Shown: positions 26,048 through 37,602, numbered from the stretch's first letter. The stretch: DNA of 64,000 bases from Dokdonella sp. (GCF_019634815.1 NZ_JAHCAP010000010.1:1-64000); one strand, 5' to 3'. Made by a program: numbers and translations. Notes: generated by a model from the sequence alone, not told the origin.

Positions 26048-28765
26048 CTACCAGCCCACGGTCACGGTTGCAGTCGCCGTGCCGCCCTGTCCGTCGCTGA
26101 TGGTGTAGGTGAAGGTATCAAGCGTGCCAGCAGGCAAGGTCGTGGTCGCATATTGAATGATCTGATTGCCGTCGAGCGACACCGTGCCGTAGGTGCCCTG
26201 CGTGAATGACGTCACCGTCAATGGATCGCCATCGGGATCACTGTCATTGGCGCGCACATCGATGGCCGCGACGCCCCCCGCGCCGACGGCGAACAAGGTT
26301 GCCGTGTCGTTGTTCGCGATCGGTGGCTGGTTGAGCGGCGCCACGCCCGTGATCGTGACCGCCGCCGTCGCCGTGCCACCATTACCGTCGCTGATCGTGT
26401 AGGTGAAGGTGTCGACTGCGCCGATCGGCAGGGTGCCCGTGTAGCGCACCTGCTGGTTGGGCATGATCAGCACGGTGCCCAGCGCGCCCTGCGTGACCGC
26501 GGTCACCGTGAGTGGATCACCATCGGGATCGCTGTCGTTCTGGCGCACGTCGATGTCGACGGATGTCGGGAGGCCAACCGAGCTGAATGGAAGATTCGCC
26601 GCGTCGTTGTTGGCAATCGGTGGGTTGTTGAGCGGCGCCACACCCGTGATCGTGACCGTTGCCGTCGCAGTGCCACCATTACCGTCGCTGATCGTGTAGG
26701 TGAAGGTGTCGACTGCGCCGATCGGCAGGGTGCCCGTGTAGCGCACCAGGTTGCCCGGCATGATGAGCACCGTGCCCGATGCGCCCTGCGTCACTGCAGT
26801 CACCGTGAGCGGATCGCCATCGGGATCGCTGTCATTGGCGAGCACGTTGACATCGACGAACGTGGGCGTCCCCGTGCCCGTGTAGGTGAGGGAGGCGGAA
26901 TCGTTGACCGCGACCGGTGGCTGGTTGAACGGCAGGACGGCGGTGATCGTCACCGTCGCAGTGTCGCTGTGACCGCGGTCATCCTGGATCGTGTAGGTGA
27001 ATCGATCGATGCCCGAGCCCACGCTGGTGTCGGTCCAGGTGTACTGGATGGTCTGGTTAGGCAGGATCGTTGCGATGCCGTGTGTCCCCTGGGTCACCGA
27101 CACCAAGGTGATCGGATCGCCATCTGGATCGTAGTCATTGGCAAGCACGGTCACCGCAACGGTTCCACCGCTCGCGACGTTGGCAGCATCGTTGTTGGCG
27201 ACGGGTGGCCGGTTCAGCGGCGGTCTGACCGTGACCCGCACGCTTGCAACGGCCGTGTTGCCGTGTCCGTCGCTGACCGTATAGGTGAACTGGTCGCCGC
27301 CGGAATAGCCGCTGTTGGGCGTGTAGCTGAGCAGGTTGCCATTGGCGACGACCGTGCCATTGGCCGCTTGCGTGTGCGCCGTGACGCTCAACGTGTCGCC
27401 GTCGGGATCGGAATCATTGGCGAGTACGTTGACCGTGACCGCGGTGCCGGCGGCGGTGCTGGCGACATCGTCACGAGCGATCGGCGCGCTGTTGGCTCGC
27501 GGTGTCACCGTGACCGAGATGCTGCCGCTGGCGGTTCCGCCGCGACCGTCACTGACGGTGTAGCTGATCTGGTCGCTGCCCGTGTAGCCGGCCGTCGGCG
27601 TGTAGCTGATCTGCCCGCCAACAATCACGGCATTGCCGTGTGCTGCGCCGCTGACCGAAACGATCATCAGGGTGTCGCCGTCGGCATCGCTGTCGTTGGC
27701 AAGCACGTTGAGCATGTTGCCGCTCGAATCGGAAACCACGCTGAAACTGTCGGGCTGCGCAACCGGGTTGTAGTTGGTGTAGTGCTTGGGATCCACGCGC
27801 GTGGTCACCGTGCGTGTCGTGCGCCGGTTGTAGGTCTGCACGGTGCGTGGGTGGTTGTTGGGCGAATTCACCAATGCCCGCGAGATCCATGCCGGTGAGG
27901 TCAATTCCGAAGTCGGCACGAAGCTGCGCCCGCCGAACTCATAACGCAGGAAGAGTGAGGCCCGCGTATCCGAAGTACTGCCATGCAGAGGGTCGCCCGA
28001 AGCCTGATCGTGTTCGACCAGACCCGACATGCTCCAGCCGCGCGTGCCAAGGAATTTGTCGGCACCGGCCGATACCGTGAACACCTTTGCGCCACCACGT
28101 CCGTACTGATAATCCATGCCGCCGGTCAGGCGCAGCGCGAGCAGGTCGGAAAAATGCCCGGCGCGCACGCCGATGCCCTTGTCGTAAGCCCGGGTGACGA
28201 AACCGTCACTGGTGGTGACCGTCTGCAGCTGGGTGTAGGCGCCCATGTCGTCGGCGCCGCTGAGCATGGTCTCGACCGCGGTGCTGCGGCTGCCCGCTGC
28301 GCGGCTGCCGCTGGCCGCGGTGGAAAGATAGGCGTCGATGAAGTAGTTGGGCCGCTCGATCCCGAAACCGAAGGTCGCCTTGCGATCCTTGAACGGATTC
28401 TGATCGACGGCGATCATCGTGCGCGCGACCGTCACGCGCTCGGGATGTTCGCGCGCCTCGCGCAGACTCATTCCGCCCCACAACCAGTTGTAGCCGAGCT
28501 GCACACCGCCGGCCCCGCCGTTGGCCCACCACAGCTGGCCGATCCAGGCGTGCTCGCCGGTGTTGTCGAATACGCCCAGCGCCTCGCCCGTGCTGTTGCC
28601 TTCGCTGTCGATGCCGATCGAAATGCGACCGCTGCCACCGACGTAGCTGAGTGGAATTGCATGCGCAACCGACGGACCTTCACCGGGTTGCGGCTGTCCC
28701 AGTTGGGCGCTCGCGGTCGACACCGTGAGCCCACAAGCTGTCAGCATCAGCACCAAACGCTTCAT
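26048..28765 (-). CDS. Outer-membrane barrel-like protein with six tandem Ig/cadherin-like repeats
   Basis: The 905 residues comprise a signal peptide (VLMLTACGLTVSTASAQ), then about 290 residues of alternating aromatic and glycine-rich strands (WIGQLWWANGGAGGVQLGYN, ATFGFGIERPNYFIDAYLS, ASLFLRYEFGG) that look like a beta-barrel. A basic threonine-rich linker (YNRRTTRTVTTRVDPKHYTN) precedes six repeats of about 90-100 residues, each with a VLANDSDPDGD-type calcium-binding loop and an end such as FTYTISDGNGGTATATVTI. An N-terminal barrel with a C-terminal Ig stalk resembles inverse autotransporters such as intimin, though no LysM domain is seen. It is likely surface-exposed. GGGGAAG precedes the start by 4 bases. 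Confidence 0.75.
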   Translation of the reverse strand: MKRLVLMLTACGLTVSTASAQLGQPQPGEGPSVAHAIPLSYVGGSGRISIGIDSEGNSTGEALGVFDNTGEHAWIGQLWWANGGAGGVQLGYNWLWGGMSLREAREHPERVTVARTMIAVDQNPFKDRKATFGFGIERPNYFIDAYLSTAASGSRAAGSRSTAVETMLSGADDMGAYTQLQTVTTSDGFVTRAYDKGIGVRAGHFSDLLALRLTGGMDYQYGRGGAKVFTVSAGADKFLGTRGWSMSGLVEHDQASGDPLHGSTSDTRASLFLRYEFGGRSFVPTSELTSPAWISRALVNSPNNHPRTVQTYNRRTTRTVTTRVDPKHYTNYNPVAQPDSFSVVSDSSGNMLNVLANDSDADGDTLMIVSVSGAAHGNAVIVGGQISYTPTAGYTGSDQISYTVSDGRGGTASGSISVTVTPRANSAPIARDDVASTAAGTAVTVNVLANDSDPDGDTLSVTAHTQAANGTVVANGNLLSYTPNSGYSGGDQFTYTVSDGHGNTAVASVRVTVRPPLNRPPVANNDAANVASGGTVAVTVLANDYDPDGDPITLVSVTQGTHGIATILPNQTIQYTWTDTSVGSGIDRFTYTIQDDRGHSDTATVTITAVLPFNQPPVAVNDSASLTYTGTGTPTFVDVNVLANDSDPDGDPLTVTAVTQGASGTVLIMPGNLVRYTGTLPIGAVDTFTYTISDGNGGTATATVTITGVAPLNNPPIANNDAANLPFSSVGLPTSVDIDVRQNDSDPDGDPLTVTAVTQGALGTVLIMPNQQVRYTGTLPIGAVDTFTYTISDGNGGTATAAVTITGVAPLNQPPIANNDTATLFAVGAGGVAAIDVRANDSDPDGDPLTVTSFTQGTYGTVSLDGNQIIQYATTTLPAGTLDTFTYTISDGQGGTATATVTVGW
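26373..26747. repeat. Identical 78-bp repeat pair within the Ig-repeat gene
   Basis: Positions 26373-26450 and 26670-26747 are identical and 297 bp (99 codons) apart, coding for the same strand block of two neighbouring Ig-like repeats. Flanking sequence is also very similar, showing a recent domain duplication. Confidence 0.85.
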
Positions 28766-28978
28766 GTACTTCCCCTGCTTCCAATGCACCATCCCGACGC
28801 TGTGGCGCGTCTTGGGGAGCTTGCAAACGGAGCCTGCCGACTGATGCCGCGACTCAACCCCCGGATGCGCAACCGTTTATCGTGCGCCCATCCGGCTGTC
28901 AAGGCAGGCTGCGGATTTCTTGAATGATTTCGTCCGCTTCGCCACGATTCGCCTTCGTTTTGCGTCTGGAAGCCGAAG

Positions 28979-29872
28979 ATGACCCATATCGCCCTCGTCA
29001 GCGTGCAGGCCGCGCGGCCACTCGACGACGACCTCGCGCCGCTCACGGCCGCATTTCAGGCGGAAGGCGTAAACGCAAGCATCGTCGACTGGGATGACCC
29101 TCAAGCCGAGTGGACGCGCTTTGATGCTGCGGTACTGCGTTCGACATGGGATTACAGCGAGCGCCTGCCGGAGTTTCTTGCCTGGGCCGCACGGGTGGCC
29201 GCGCAAACGCGCCTGTTCAATCCATTCGAGGTCGTGCGCTGGAATACCGACAAACACTATCTCGCGGCGCTGGAGCGCGCCGGCGTGGCGATCGTGCCGA
29301 GTCTGTTCGTCGAACCCGACGAGTCGCCGCTGGACGCGCTGGCACGCTTCCTTGCCGCCTACCCGCTGGCCGAAGAGTTCGTCATCAAACCCTGCGTCGG
29401 CGCGGGTTCACGTGATGCCCAACGCCATCGACGCGAACACCGCGAGGGGGCACTCGTCCACCTCGCACGTCTGCTCGATGCAGGCCGCAGCGTACTCATG
29501 CAACCCTATCTCGCCACCGTCGATGATCGCGGCGAAACCGCCTTGATCCATTTCGACGGGCAATTCAGCCATGCGATCCGCAAGGGCGCGCTGCTGCTGC
29601 GCGGCGAAGGCCCGACGCAGGAATTGTTCGCTCCCGAACAGATCACGCCACGCGTACCCAGCGAGGCCGAACGTGCGCTGGCACTGCGCGCAGTGGCGGC
29701 AATCCCGTTTGCCGGACCCTTCGCATACGCACGTGTCGATCTCATCCACGGTGCTGATGGCGCGCCGCGCCTGCTCGAGTTGGAATTGGCCGAACCTTCG
29801 CTGTTCTTTGATCATGCACCGGGCTCGGCGCAGCGCTTTGCCCGCGTCATCCTCGCGCACATCACCGCATGA
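28979..29872 (+). CDS. ATP-grasp ligase, DcsG/RimK-like
   Basis: This 297-residue protein has an ATP-grasp pattern. The N-terminal part reads AAVLRSTWDYSERLPEFLAW, followed by NTDKHYLAALERAGVAIVPS, the ATP-lysine strand FVIKPCVGAGSRDAQRH, and the Mg-binding end LLELELAEPSLFF. STWDY and KP-x-VGAGS are typical of the group containing the cycloserine ligase DcsG and related small-molecule ligases. It should join a carboxylate to an amine using ATP; substrates are unknown. The gene stands alone and no biosynthetic cluster surrounds it. Confidence 0.75.
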   Translation: MTHIALVSVQAARPLDDDLAPLTAAFQAEGVNASIVDWDDPQAEWTRFDAAVLRSTWDYSERLPEFLAWAARVAAQTRLFNPFEVVRWNTDKHYLAALERAGVAIVPSLFVEPDESPLDALARFLAAYPLAEEFVIKPCVGAGSRDAQRHRREHREGALVHLARLLDAGRSVLMQPYLATVDDRGETALIHFDGQFSHAIRKGALLLRGEGPTQELFAPEQITPRVPSEAERALALRAVAAIPFAGPFAYARVDLIHGADGAPRLLELELAEPSLFFDHAPGSAQRFARVILAHITA

Positions 29873-30422
29873 GCATGCACCCGGGCCGCGTTGCTGACGC
29901 AATGGCTGGCCTCGGGGAGCGCGGCGTTGGCCTTGGGACGCATGCCGGCATGCGCATGGACCCGAGCCTGCGTGCATGCCCTACAACGCCGCGTCACGCG
30001 CCACGAACCAAGTGCGCTCGGCCATGGGCATGCCCACCGATGCGCTCGATGTTCCCGGCAATGAAACTTCCAGCCTGAACACCCGCGGCTGATCGAGGAC
30101 GTCGAACGCGGCGCGCATCGTCTTGGGCCAAGTCGCGGGCAAGTCGCCGTCGTCGCCCATCGCACGCATGCATTCGATGGCAACCGTCAGGGCGCCGACG
30201 CACCCAGGCGATCGGTTGCCAACGCCCGACCGCGCATGTCCAGCTTGAAGCGCGCGCTCGTGCCGCGCTGATCTCCATGATTTCCATGGAAGGGCACGCT
30301 GCGTCCATCTCAGCGCGTGCGACGGCGCGCGCCGACACTGCGGCCCGGGGTGAAGCATCGATCCGGATCGCGGCACGGGGCCATTGACATGCCAGGAAAT
30401 ATGGAACAGCATTTGAGACATC
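29873..30422. other. 550-bp gap with a possible decayed minus-strand gene
   Basis: No intact gene is convincing here. A minus-strand frame at its left part has protein-like composition and is listed separately. A TTGACA hexamer at 30384-30389 points towards the MerR gene but lacks a clear -10. Confidence 0.4.
29981..30255 (-). pseudogene. Possible frameshifted hypothetical gene
   Basis: On the minus strand one frame reads KLDMRGRALATDRLGASAP and then stops. A second frame continues as LTVAIECMRAMGDDGDLPAT and WPKTMRAAFDVLDQPRVFRL down to a TAG at 29981. The third-codon GC bias is coding-like in both pieces, and together they look like one protein interrupted by a frameshift. I do not recognise the family. 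It could also be an intact short gene or chance. Confidence 0.22.
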
Positions 30423-30435
30423 ATGAATGTCTTAA
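30413..30435 (+). promoter_or_regulatory. Inverted repeat enclosing the MerR gene start codon
   Basis: TTGAGACAT (30413-30421) and ATGTCTTAA (30427-30435) are inverse copies with one G-T pairing, separated by CATGA, which contains the ATG. As DNA it is a 23-bp operator-like palindrome; as RNA it is a 9-bp stem with the start codon in the loop. Confidence 0.55.
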
Positions 30436-30830
30436 AACTGTCGCTGGACCAACTCAGCACCCAGTCGGGCGTACCGGGCCGGACCATTCGCTTTTACATC
30501 CAGAAAGGCCTGATTGCGGGGCCGGAAGGCGAACGGCGTGGCGCGTGGTACACGCAGGCTCATCTGTCGGAACTGCTGCGAATACGGCAATGGCAGGAAT
30601 CGGGACTGTCGCTGGATGCCATCGCCGGCTTGCTGCAGGCCCGGCAAGAACCGCCGGTGGCGCCGCGCCGCATCGGCGCCATCGAAGTGCAGTCGCACCT
30701 GATCGTTGCCGATGGCGTGGAGCTGGTGGTGTCGCCCGAACGCTCCGGCCTCACCCAAACGCAGGTGCGCCGCCTGTTCCAGACCGTGCTGACAGCACTG
30801 AACGACCTCAAGAAATCGCCGAAGGATTGA
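30423..30830 (+). CDS. MerR-family transcriptional regulator
   Basis: The 135-residue protein has the MerR winged helix-turn-helix: LSLDQLSTQSGVPGRTIRFY, IQKGLIAGPEGERRGAWYTQ, and HLSELLRIRQWQESGLSLDA. The C-terminal part is short (SHLIVADGVELVVSPERSGL and a final helix) and has no cysteine cluster, so it does not look like a metal sensor. It lies 4 bp before the VIT/VWA gene and is very likely its operon partner and regulator. Its start codon lies inside an inverted repeat that may serve autoregulation. Confidence 0.85.
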   Translation: MNVLKLSLDQLSTQSGVPGRTIRFYIQKGLIAGPEGERRGAWYTQAHLSELLRIRQWQESGLSLDAIAGLLQARQEPPVAPRRIGAIEVQSHLIVADGVELVVSPERSGLTQTQVRRLFQTVLTALNDLKKSPKD

Positions 30831-30834
30831 ACCC

Positions 30835-32973
30835 ATGAATGCCATCAAGCAAGCCGCCACCGCCGTCTCGCCCCTCGCGCATACCACGCTGCGCGCGACG
30901 ATCACCGATCTTCTCTGCGAGTACGAGTTGCGTCATGTGTTCCGCAACGAGGGCGCGCAGGCCATTGAAGCGGTGTATTCGTTCCCGGTTCCGCTCGATG
31001 CCGCCTTCATCGGCATGGACGCCACGCTCGCAGGCGACACCCTGTCGGCGCAGGTGTTGCCCGCCCGGCAGGCCAGCCGCGAGTACGACCAGGCCATCGG
31101 CGAGGGCGATTCGGCCGTGCTGCTGGAACGACTGCAGCCGGGCCTGCTGTGCGTCAACCTCGGCAACTTGAAGCCCGACGAAAGCGGCGAAATCGTGTTG
31201 CGTTTTGCGGCGACGCTGAACGTCGCCGATGGCGTGGCGCGGTTTTCGCTGCCCTTGGTGCATCGCCCGCGCTATGGCCGCAGCCGGCTGGATGAAGTGG
31301 TGCAGCCGTACAACGACTTTGCGGTGGAGCATCCGCTGGAAGCGGAAATCCGGGTGCAAGGCCTGCTGGCCGCCTGCCCGGTGCAATGCGCCACGCAAGG
31401 TGTCCGGTTCGCGCTGGAGGCCGGCGAGTTGGTGCTGCGCGCGGGCAACGCCATGCTCGATCGTGATCTGATACTCAACTTCGACCTCGGCAACGCCTCG
31501 TTGTCGCAAGCGCGCCGGATCGCCGATGGCGAAGGCAGCCTGGGCATCGCCACGTTCACTGTGCCGCACTCCGTGGCGGGCCCGGCGACCGCGCTCGACC
31601 TCTGCCTGCTGCTCGATGGTTCCGGCTCGATGCAAGGCGATGCCATCGTGCAATCACGGGCAGCGCTGGCGGCGGTGACGGACGCGCTGCGCGAACAGGA
31701 CCGAATTCAGGTCATACGCTTTGGCAATTCGACCCATGCCCTGTTCCGCCGTCCGCTGCAGGCCTCGTCACGCGTGAAGGATGCCCTGCGCGAGCTGATG
31801 GATACCGTTCACGCCAATCTGGGCGGCACTGAACTGGACGCGGCTTTGCAGGAAGCGCTGCAGGTCCTGGGCAAGCTCGATGGCGAATCCCGATGCAAGG
31901 TCGTCATTCTGGTGACCGATGGCGCAGTGCACGCGCACGAAATTGAACGCGCGCGGCAGCAGGCCATGCGCCAGGGCGTGCGCGTCTTCGTGGTCGCCGT
32001 CGGCAGCAGCGCCGGAGTGGATGCGCTGTCACCACTGGCCGAAAGCACGCGTGCCACGCTCGAACGCGCGGTACCTGCCGAACCCATCGATGCCGGCGTG
32101 ATGCGCCAATTGCGTCGCGCACGCTCGTATCCAGCAAACCTGGAGGTTGCATGGACAGGAACCCAGGCCTCGCCGATCCCGACGGGCATCGTGTATCCGG
32201 GCGATGCGGTCACGCTGGTTGCGCGCTTTGCCGACCAACGACCGGTGACCGCCTCGGCAAGGCTTGTCGACGCCGGACGCACGCTCGAATTTTCCTTCGG
32301 TGAGCTGCACCAATCGCCGGCATGGAGGGCGTGGGCCGGACAGCGCGCCTACCTGGAAGCGGCGCCGGATTCGCCCGAACGCGAAGCATTGGCTTTGCGC
32401 TATGGCCTGATCACGGCAGAAACCAAGGCCGTGCTGGTGAAGCACCGCGTCGAGCACGACAAGGTCGAGGGCTTGCCCACGGTGACGCCGGTTGCCCACA
32501 TGCTTCCTGCCGGGATGATCGCGAATGACTACCCGTCGGCCCTTTACTCGATGCTGCCCATGGCCATGGACACACTCCCCCAAACGGACTATCTGGACGT
32601 TCCCGCATTCTTGCGCCGAGATGCGGGCCCCTGGCCCGAGTACGAATTGCCAAAGCGCAAGCTTCCGAGACTCGACCTCGCAGCCAAGACCGCCTTGGCG
32701 CGGGCGCTGCGCGATCTCGCCCTGCATGGTGAATACGAGGAGTTGACCCTCGACGACCTGCTCCAGCGCATCGACAGCAAATGGCATCAGGTCGTGCGCG
32801 CCTACTGCGAATATCACGAGCTCGAGTGCTTCGACAGGCAAGATGCCGTGACGCGGCTACTCGTCTTGCTGGATGAAGGCGTCGCCATCGAATTCAACGA
32901 CGACGAGGAAGCCCGCTTGGCTGCACTCAAAGGTGGTGCGCCGATGGGTCAGGTCGGATCCGTCCGATTCTGA
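30835..32973 (+). CDS. VIT and von Willebrand factor A domain protein
   Basis: The 712 residues begin with a VIT domain of about 130 residues (ITDLLCEYELRHVFRNEG, EAVYSFPVPLDAAFIGMDA). The VWA domain at about residues 250-420 has an intact metal-ion-dependent adhesion site: LLLDGSGSMQGD, the conserved threonine in LGGTELDAALQ and VTDGAV. The C-terminal 250 residues have no recognised domain. No signal peptide or membrane span is seen, so it is probably cytoplasmic, unlike vault or inter-alpha-trypsin relatives in animals. Its function is unknown; it likely binds a protein partner through the metal site. Confidence 0.85.
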   Translation: MNAIKQAATAVSPLAHTTLRATITDLLCEYELRHVFRNEGAQAIEAVYSFPVPLDAAFIGMDATLAGDTLSAQVLPARQASREYDQAIGEGDSAVLLERLQPGLLCVNLGNLKPDESGEIVLRFAATLNVADGVARFSLPLVHRPRYGRSRLDEVVQPYNDFAVEHPLEAEIRVQGLLAACPVQCATQGVRFALEAGELVLRAGNAMLDRDLILNFDLGNASLSQARRIADGEGSLGIATFTVPHSVAGPATALDLCLLLDGSGSMQGDAIVQSRAALAAVTDALREQDRIQVIRFGNSTHALFRRPLQASSRVKDALRELMDTVHANLGGTELDAALQEALQVLGKLDGESRCKVVILVTDGAVHAHEIERARQQAMRQGVRVFVVAVGSSAGVDALSPLAESTRATLERAVPAEPIDAGVMRQLRRARSYPANLEVAWTGTQASPIPTGIVYPGDAVTLVARFADQRPVTASARLVDAGRTLEFSFGELHQSPAWRAWAGQRAYLEAAPDSPEREALALRYGLITAETKAVLVKHRVEHDKVEGLPTVTPVAHMLPAGMIANDYPSALYSMLPMAMDTLPQTDYLDVPAFLRRDAGPWPEYELPKRKLPRLDLAAKTALARALRDLALHGEYEELTLDDLLQRIDSKWHQVVRAYCEYHELECFDRQDAVTRLLVLLDEGVAIEFNDDEEARLAALKGGAPMGQVGSVRF

Positions 32974-32982
32974 CTCTGGGAG

Positions 32983-33348
<366 letters not shown>

Positions 33349-33443
33349 TCGTTGCAAAATTCCGCAAGCTGCTGTCCATGACACGAGATGCCGGCATTGA
33401 CGCCCCGTGCGCTGCGGGCGGCAGCGACGTACGGTGGCCTTGA

Positions 33444-34979
33444 TCAGGGATTGTCCTCGAATCCATCGGCAAAGATCGAGTCGGTCGGCAGTGCAAGCTG
33501 GACTGCGGCGAGCACGTCGATGCGACCCCAGCCTGCCTGATGGTTCGGCCGATCGGCGATGCTCAGACCGCCGCAGCCGCTGTTGTACGGATCGGTCACG
33601 CCAGCCATGACCGCCGTGCTGCGCAGCAAGGCAGCGACCTGGTCAGGATGGCCCTTGAGTGCGGGATTGGCCGACATGAGCAGCGCTGCGGCGCCGGCGA
33701 CATGCGGGGTGGCCATGCTGGTGCCGCTCATGCTGCCATAGCTGTTGTTGCCGGAATTGAGTGTGGAGCGCACCGCCACGCCGGGTGCGGACACGTCCGG
33801 TCGCACGCGGTTTGCACCGCTGACGGGGCCGCGGCTGGAGAAACTCGCCATCGCGTCGGTGGCATCGGTGGCGCCGACCACGAAGGCCGAGTCGTAAGTC
33901 GAAGGCGCATCGAGGATCGACTGGCACGAGGAACCATCGTTTCCGGCCGCGGCGACGAAGAAGATGCCGCCGGCGACCATGTTGTCGACTGCGGTCTTGA
34001 TTTCGTTGCCGCTCTGGCAGCCTTCCTCAGGCACGCAGCCCCAGGAATTGCTTGCGATGTCGGCGGCGCGATCCGGGTCCGGATTGGCATCGTTGGCATC
34101 GGTGGGCGCGAGCGTCCACTGCATGCACTCGATGTAGCGCGCGGGCGTGCCATTCCCATCGGCCATGTTGCGACAGCCGATCCACTGTGCGCCCGGGGCC
34201 ACCCCGACCTGGTTGCTGCCCCCATCGTCACCGACGAGGGTGCCCACCGTGTGGGTGCCATGCCCGTAGTCGTCGCAGGGCGCCGGTGTCGAGTTCCCGC
34301 AATCGTTGCCGACGTCATCGTGGATCGCATCATGCCAGTTGTAGGCGTGCGTGGCGCTGCTGCCATCCCAGCCGCGGTAGTGCGTCTTGAGCGCGGCGTG
34401 GGTCCAGCGCACGCCGGTGTCGGCATCGGCGATCACCACGCCCTGACCGGTGTAACCCATGGCCCACACGGCGGGCGCATTGATCTTCGCAACTCCGTAT
34501 TCGATCGCGGCGACAGCCTTGCCTTGGGGCATTGCTGCGGCCCGCGCGATCGGCAATCGCTGTGGCAGGTGCGGATTGGCATCGACCCGCGCAACGTCGT
34601 GGCGCTGCGCCAAGGCCGCGAGCTCGGCTTGCGACACGCGCGCCCACACGAGGTTGGCAATCCAGTAGGGCCGATACTCGATGCCACGCGCATCCAGCCA
34701 CGCACGCAGGCCCGCCTGCCGCGTGTTCGCGCGTGAACGCAGCGCCGCGACCAGCGCGCGCCGCCGCACGCGGTAATCGGCAGTGATTTCAAGCGGAGCA
34801 AGGATGGGCGCAGCCTGGTCAGGCAGCACGAGCAAGGCTTCGACCCGCTCGCCACGGCTCGCCTGTGCGAGCAAGGCGGGATCGATCGATGCGCCCAGGG
34901 CTTGCGCGCAGGCCAAGGCGAGCGGCAGCAAGAACACGTGACTGGTCCGGCGCAACGCAGGAAACTGGATGGGGGTCAT
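33444..34979 (-). CDS. Secreted subtilisin-like serine protease (S8 family)
   Basis: This 511-residue preproenzyme has a signal peptide (VFLLPLALACAQALGAS), then an inhibitor-like propeptide (about residues 30-140), then the catalytic domain. The triad is complete: aspartate in VVIADADTGVRW, histidine in DDYGHGTHTVGTLVG, serine in GTSMATPHVAGAAALL; the oxyanion asparagine is in VAAAGNDG. Several cysteines (NDCGN, APCDD, GCVPEEGCQS) suggest disulphides. The protein ends in SIFADGFEDNP, the same short motif as other exported proteins here. The ATG at 34979 is chosen for the signal peptide; no clear Shine-Dalgarno is seen. Confidence 0.92.
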   Translation of the reverse strand: MTPIQFPALRRTSHVFLLPLALACAQALGASIDPALLAQASRGERVEALLVLPDQAAPILAPLEITADYRVRRRALVAALRSRANTRQAGLRAWLDARGIEYRPYWIANLVWARVSQAELAALAQRHDVARVDANPHLPQRLPIARAAAMPQGKAVAAIEYGVAKINAPAVWAMGYTGQGVVIADADTGVRWTHAALKTHYRGWDGSSATHAYNWHDAIHDDVGNDCGNSTPAPCDDYGHGTHTVGTLVGDDGGSNQVGVAPGAQWIGCRNMADGNGTPARYIECMQWTLAPTDANDANPDPDRAADIASNSWGCVPEEGCQSGNEIKTAVDNMVAGGIFFVAAAGNDGSSCQSILDAPSTYDSAFVVGATDATDAMASFSSRGPVSGANRVRPDVSAPGVAVRSTLNSGNNSYGSMSGTSMATPHVAGAAALLMSANPALKGHPDQVAALLRSTAVMAGVTDPYNSGCGGLSIADRPNHQAGWGRIDVLAAVQLALPTDSIFADGFEDNP

Positions 34980-35106
34980 GGTGATCGACGCAAGCGAAGG
35001 AGCGGCAAGACATGCCGCGACTGGATTGGTGACGGCGAAGTCTAGGGCAACTCGAACCACCCCGCCTTGCCTTGCGAAGACCTGTCCCGTACCGGATCTG
35101 CCACGT

Positions 35107-35135
35107 GAAAACGCCCGCTTCGGGGCGGGCGCTTT
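35107..35135 (-). terminator. Terminator of rpoD
   Basis: CGCCCGC (35112-35118) and GCGGGCG (35125-35131) form a stem, extended outward by GAAA/TTTC with one mismatch. On the minus strand it is followed by TTTTC. It lies 23 bp past the rpoD stop, and its symmetry could let it act in both directions. Confidence 0.7.
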
Positions 35136-35157
35136 CGGGTTCAATCCGCTGCGCGAT

Positions 35158-37002
<1,845 letters not shown>

Positions 37003-37161
37003 TTGACTTCCAGAAGAAAGATGCGTGTGACAAAGGAAAAACAGTATAGGAGCCCCGTCAAGGACGCCCGCGTGTGCCTTGGAGCGAAAAAAAGTGACGT
37101 CTCGGATCGCCACGGTCCGCTGATTGGCCGGGAATGCAAGTTTCGTGCTGCCGGTGGCGGC

Positions 37162-37602
37162 TCAGGGCACCTGAAGCCAGAACGTCACCGGCCCGTCGTT
37201 GATCAGATGGACCTTCATATGGGCACCGAAGCGCCCACTTTCCACCCCCGGATGGCACTTTCTGGCCATCCCCACGAGATTTTCGAACGCCTGCCGCGCC
37301 TGTTCGGGGGGCGCTGCGGTCGAGAACCCGGGTCGCAGGCCCGATCGGGTGTCGGCGGCAAGGGTGAACTGCGAGACCAGCAGGAGTCCGCCACGGGTGT
37401 CGGCAAGCGAGAGGTTCATGCGCCCCTGCCCGTCGGCAAATATCCGGTAGCCGAGCATCTTGTCGAGCAGGCGCTGCGCCTGCGCGGCGCCATCGCCAGG
37501 CTGCACCGCAACCAGCGCGAGCAGCCCGCCATCGATCCTGCCGACGACGCCGCCGTCGACCTCGACATGCGCCTGCGAAACGCGCTGGATCAAGGCAATC
37601 AT
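37162..37602 (-). CDS. dtd: D-aminoacyl-tRNA deacylase
   Basis: The 146-residue length is the usual size. The opening [17 protein letters not shown] and the two catalytic signatures, [11 protein letters not shown] and [10 protein letters not shown], are intact. It hydrolyses D-amino acids from mischarged tRNAs. Two ATGs are 6 bp apart. GGAG touches the first and is 6 bases from the second, so the second is preferred and gives the family-typical start. It is divergent from the acyltransferase. Confidence 0.95.
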   Translation of the reverse strand: MIALIQRVSQAHVEVDGGVVGRIDGGLLALVAVQPGDGAAQAQRLLDKMLGYRIFADGQGRMNLSLADTRGGLLLVSQFTLAADTRSGLRPGFSTAAPPEQARQAFENLVGMARKCHPGVESGRFGAHMKVHLINDGPVTFWLQVP

